Shown piece by piece: positions 5,603-6,817 of a stretch of DNA of 6,817 nt (the first letter of the stretch is position 1; each line of letters begins with the position of its first letter). The DNA comes from Candidatus Rokuibacteriota bacterium (GTDB taxonomy: Bacteria; JAUVQV01), in the NCBI GenBank assembly GCA_030597995.1, contig JAUVQV010000043.1, positions 1 to 6,817 of the forward strand, given 5' to 3'. Under the pieces are notes generated by a model. It saw only the letters and a program-made list of their open reading frames with translations, was not told where the DNA came from and did no database searches. The translations under genes and the position numbers were made by a program.

Positions 5603-5641
5603 TCCCTTCTTCCTGTCCCTCTTCCCACTCTTCCCACTCCC
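5603..5641 (+). repeat. Polypyrimidine tract with tandem 9-bp repeat
   Basis: Almost every base from 5603 to 5641 is C or T, with exceptions only at G5615, A5627 and A5636. Within it CTTCCCACT occurs twice in exact tandem (5621-5629 and 5630-5638). It directly follows the GC-rich hairpin. No coding role is visible. Confidence 0.6.
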
Positions 5642-5773
5642 GAATTTTTCTCCTGGAAAATTTTTCATAACATTCCCACCATTTTGTATTTATGTGTCGT
5701 GAGGTGCTGGGGACACTCCCCGGCGAGTCCTGACCCCCGAATAACAAATGGGGAAAGTCCTGAAAAAATTCTC

Positions 5774-5802
5774 TTGACTATTTCCGTCAAAATAATTAAT
5801 AT
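5774..5802 (+). promoter_or_regulatory. rrf2 promoter with overlapping IscR-type operator
   Basis: TTGACT (5774-5779), 17 nt, TAATAT (5797-5802) is a near-ideal sigma-70 promoter in A+T-rich DNA 52 nt upstream of the rrf2 start. The -35 box forms the left half of a dyad TTGAC-N7-GTCAA (5774-5790). The spacing and interior bases fit the IscR type 1 core (YYGACTRDWWYAGTCRR) except at one position. Because the downstream gene encodes an Rrf2-family regulator, autorepression by occlusion of the -35 is the natural inference. Confidence 0.7.
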
Positions 5803-5854
5803 TTATAGTAGAGTGAGCTAGGGCCCATGACCTAACCGGGAAGGAGCGTATAAG

Positions 5855-6277
5855 ATGCGGTTGACAACTAAAGCTCGATATGCTGTGAGAGCTCTTTTCT
5901 GCCTTTCCAAGTACTCCAAAGACAAGCCGACACCACTCTCGGTTATCGCAAAAGACCAGGACATCTCCCTCAACTTCCTGGAACAGCTCTTCGTCCATCT
6001 CCGCAAGCAGGGGATTGTCACCAGCGTCCGAGGGCCGCGTGGAGGATACAAATTGAACCGGGACCCCAAAGACATAAGTATCGGAGAAGTACTCCGGGCG
6101 GTGGGAGAACCCATGTATCCCGTTGTCAGTATCGAGGGAACGCTGGGAGACAGCCATAAATCCCTGCGGGTAGAGGAATACATGACAAATTCCCTCTGGA
6201 TGAAGCTCGGCGACACCATCACCGGTTTCCTTGACGGTACCAGCCTCAGCGAGCTCGACACCTTAAAACCGCATTAA
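5855..6277 (+). CDS. Rrf2-family transcriptional regulator lacking Fe-S cysteines
   Basis: The 140-residue protein matches the Rrf2 family of small dimeric winged-helix repressors (IscR, CymR, NsrR, RsrR). It opens with the typical MRLTTKARYAVRALFCLSKY. The recognition region is about residues 29-55 (SVIAKDQDISLNFLEQLFVHL) and the wing RGPRGGYKL is at about 59-67. The segment where IscR and NsrR place three cluster-binding cysteines (about residues 85-110, VGEPMYPVVSIEGTLGDSHK) has none; the only cysteine is at about 16. It therefore cannot bind an Fe-S cluster in the IscR way and may act like CymR (through a partner) or sense something else. AAGGAG (5841-5846) lies 8 nt before ATG. It is transcribed alone, without the cysteine desulfurase often found next to such genes, so its targets are unknown. 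Confidence 0.92.
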   Translation: MRLTTKARYAVRALFCLSKYSKDKPTPLSVIAKDQDISLNFLEQLFVHLRKQGIVTSVRGPRGGYKLNRDPKDISIGEVLRAVGEPMYPVVSIEGTLGDSHKSLRVEEYMTNSLWMKLGDTITGFLDGTSLSELDTLKPH

Positions 6278-6308
6278 TTAGTCATTAAGTCCTTTTACAC
6301 CCGGGTTT

Positions 6309-6331
6309 CATTGCGCCGTCGCAATGTTATT
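6309..6331. terminator. Hairpin between convergent rrf2 and membrane-protein genes
   Basis: Arms CATTGCG (6309-6315) and CGCAATG (6320-6326) enclose a CCGT loop, followed on the plus strand by TTATT. The hairpin starts 32 nt after the rrf2 stop and abuts the stop codon of the minus-strand gene (6327-6329). Its position between two converging genes suits a terminator, chiefly for rrf2; the T-tail is short. Confidence 0.5.
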
Positions 6332-6817
6332 CCAACGGCTGTCTTTCCTCCCTGGAACGCGACAGCCTCCTGGGGCGACCGGCCTGTATCCACCACTGAA
6401 GCGGGGCCGAGATTCCGAACATAATCCAGGCAAAGTACTTCCAGGGGAGAACCGTGCCCACAAAATAACTTCCCAGAAATGCGGTCATCAAGATTACCCC
6501 GCTTTTTTCACTCACCAGATTCAAGGCCCCTCCGCCGATTGCCGTCAATATTGCCTCCAGGGGAGACAGACCCCACCATTGGGCTAGCGGCTCCTGTAAA
6601 ATACCGCGGCCAAAAAGGGCTTTCCCTATCAAAAATCCCAAGAGCGCCCCGATGAGAAATGAGCCGAGGGAGCGTATAAACTGCACTAAAAGCAGCCCCA
6701 CGAGAGCGCAGACGAAGATCACGATCAACATCCAGGAGTCCGGCATGAAGCCACTGTCCAGGAGAGCATCAGGCACTCCCACCCGGGCGTACACGAGCCA
6801 CCCCACCGCCGCCCCCA
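6327..6817 (-). CDS. Polytopic membrane protein, N-terminus beyond right edge
   Basis: The frame stays open to the window edge, so a GTG at 6806 is probably internal and the protein continues upstream. The 162 visible residues contain about five hydrophobic segments: MLIVIFVCALVGLLLVQFI, LGSFLIGALLGFLIGKALF, LEAILTAIGGGALNLV, GVILMTAFLGSYFVGTVLPW and FAWIMFGISAPLQWWIQ. They are rich in small-residue GxxxG-like packing motifs, and a basic cytoplasmic-type tail (GRPRRLSRSREERQ) follows. The pattern of Gly-rich segments resembles TMEM198/DUF4203-type proteins of unknown function; this is a tentative memory-based match. No catalytic or transport motif is seen. It converges on rrf2, so the two are not cotranscribed. 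Confidence 0.75.
   Translation of the reverse strand, partial: GAAVGWLVYARVGVPDALLDSGFMPDSWMLIVIFVCALVGLLLVQFIRSLGSFLIGALLGFLIGKALFGRGILQEPLAQWWGLSPLEAILTAIGGGALNLVSEKSGVILMTAFLGSYFVGTVLPWKYFAWIMFGISAPLQWWIQAGRPRRLSRSREERQPLE

Noticed and set aside
5666..5721. Fourth copy of the AGTG...CACT hairpin family (GTATTTATG at 5686-5694 and GGGGACACT downstream)
   Set aside because: It shares a 9-nt word with the copy at 2326-2378 but has no left AGTG arm and no complementary stem, so the match may be chance.
6327..6806. GTG at 6806 as the true start of the membrane protein
   Set aside because: The frame remains open to the window edge and no ribosome-binding site can be judged there; the visible sequence begins inside a hydrophobic segment, so the gene is treated as partial.

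Overview
The window suggests a GC-rich chromosome of a free-living bacterium, most likely a Desulfobacterota-type (former Deltaproteobacteria) organism. Three things point there: the gene order tmk-holB-ricT beside an rplI-dnaB pair, a small secreted ComEA-like helix-hairpin-helix protein, and large GTAC-centred intergenic palindromes. This placement is an inference from gene order and style; the window has no rRNA or other phylogenetic marker.

Layout, left to right. Minus strand 1-1020: rplI (ribosomal protein bL9) followed 10 nt later by the 5' part of dnaB (replicative helicase, running off the left edge), with a good promoter at 1075-1102. Minus strand 1203-2030: ricT (PSP1/YaaT Fe-S protein) with its own candidate promoter and a hairpin after its stop. 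2031-2593 is a 563-nt stretch without a gene, crowded with palindromes: a ~120-nt imperfect palindrome, two homologous ~54-bp hairpin elements in inverted orientation, and GC-rich hairpins between them. Minus strand 2594-4852: a divergent MogA/MoaB-fold protein, tmk (thymidylate kinase, overlapping it by 4 nt) and holB (clamp-loader delta'). 4853-5201 is the divergent intergenic region. Plus strand 5202-5561: a secreted ComEA-like protein followed by a GC-rich hairpin. Plus strand 5855-6277: an Rrf2-family repressor with a clear promoter overlapped by an IscR-type dyad. Minus strand from 6327 to the right edge: a polytopic membrane protein, incomplete at its N-terminus, converging on rrf2 with a hairpin between them.

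Functionally the minus-strand genes are mostly replication and translation housekeeping: dTTP supply (tmk), clamp loading (holB), helicase (dnaB), ribosome (rplI), plus an Fe-S factor (ricT). The right third is more accessory (HhH protein, Rrf2 regulator, membrane protein). I found no phage, CRISPR, toxin-antitoxin or defence operon. The most unusual content is the intergenic palindrome cluster at 2119-2538. Two copies of one element there differ in sequence, yet keep their base pairing through paired changes in the stem and share the same loop core.
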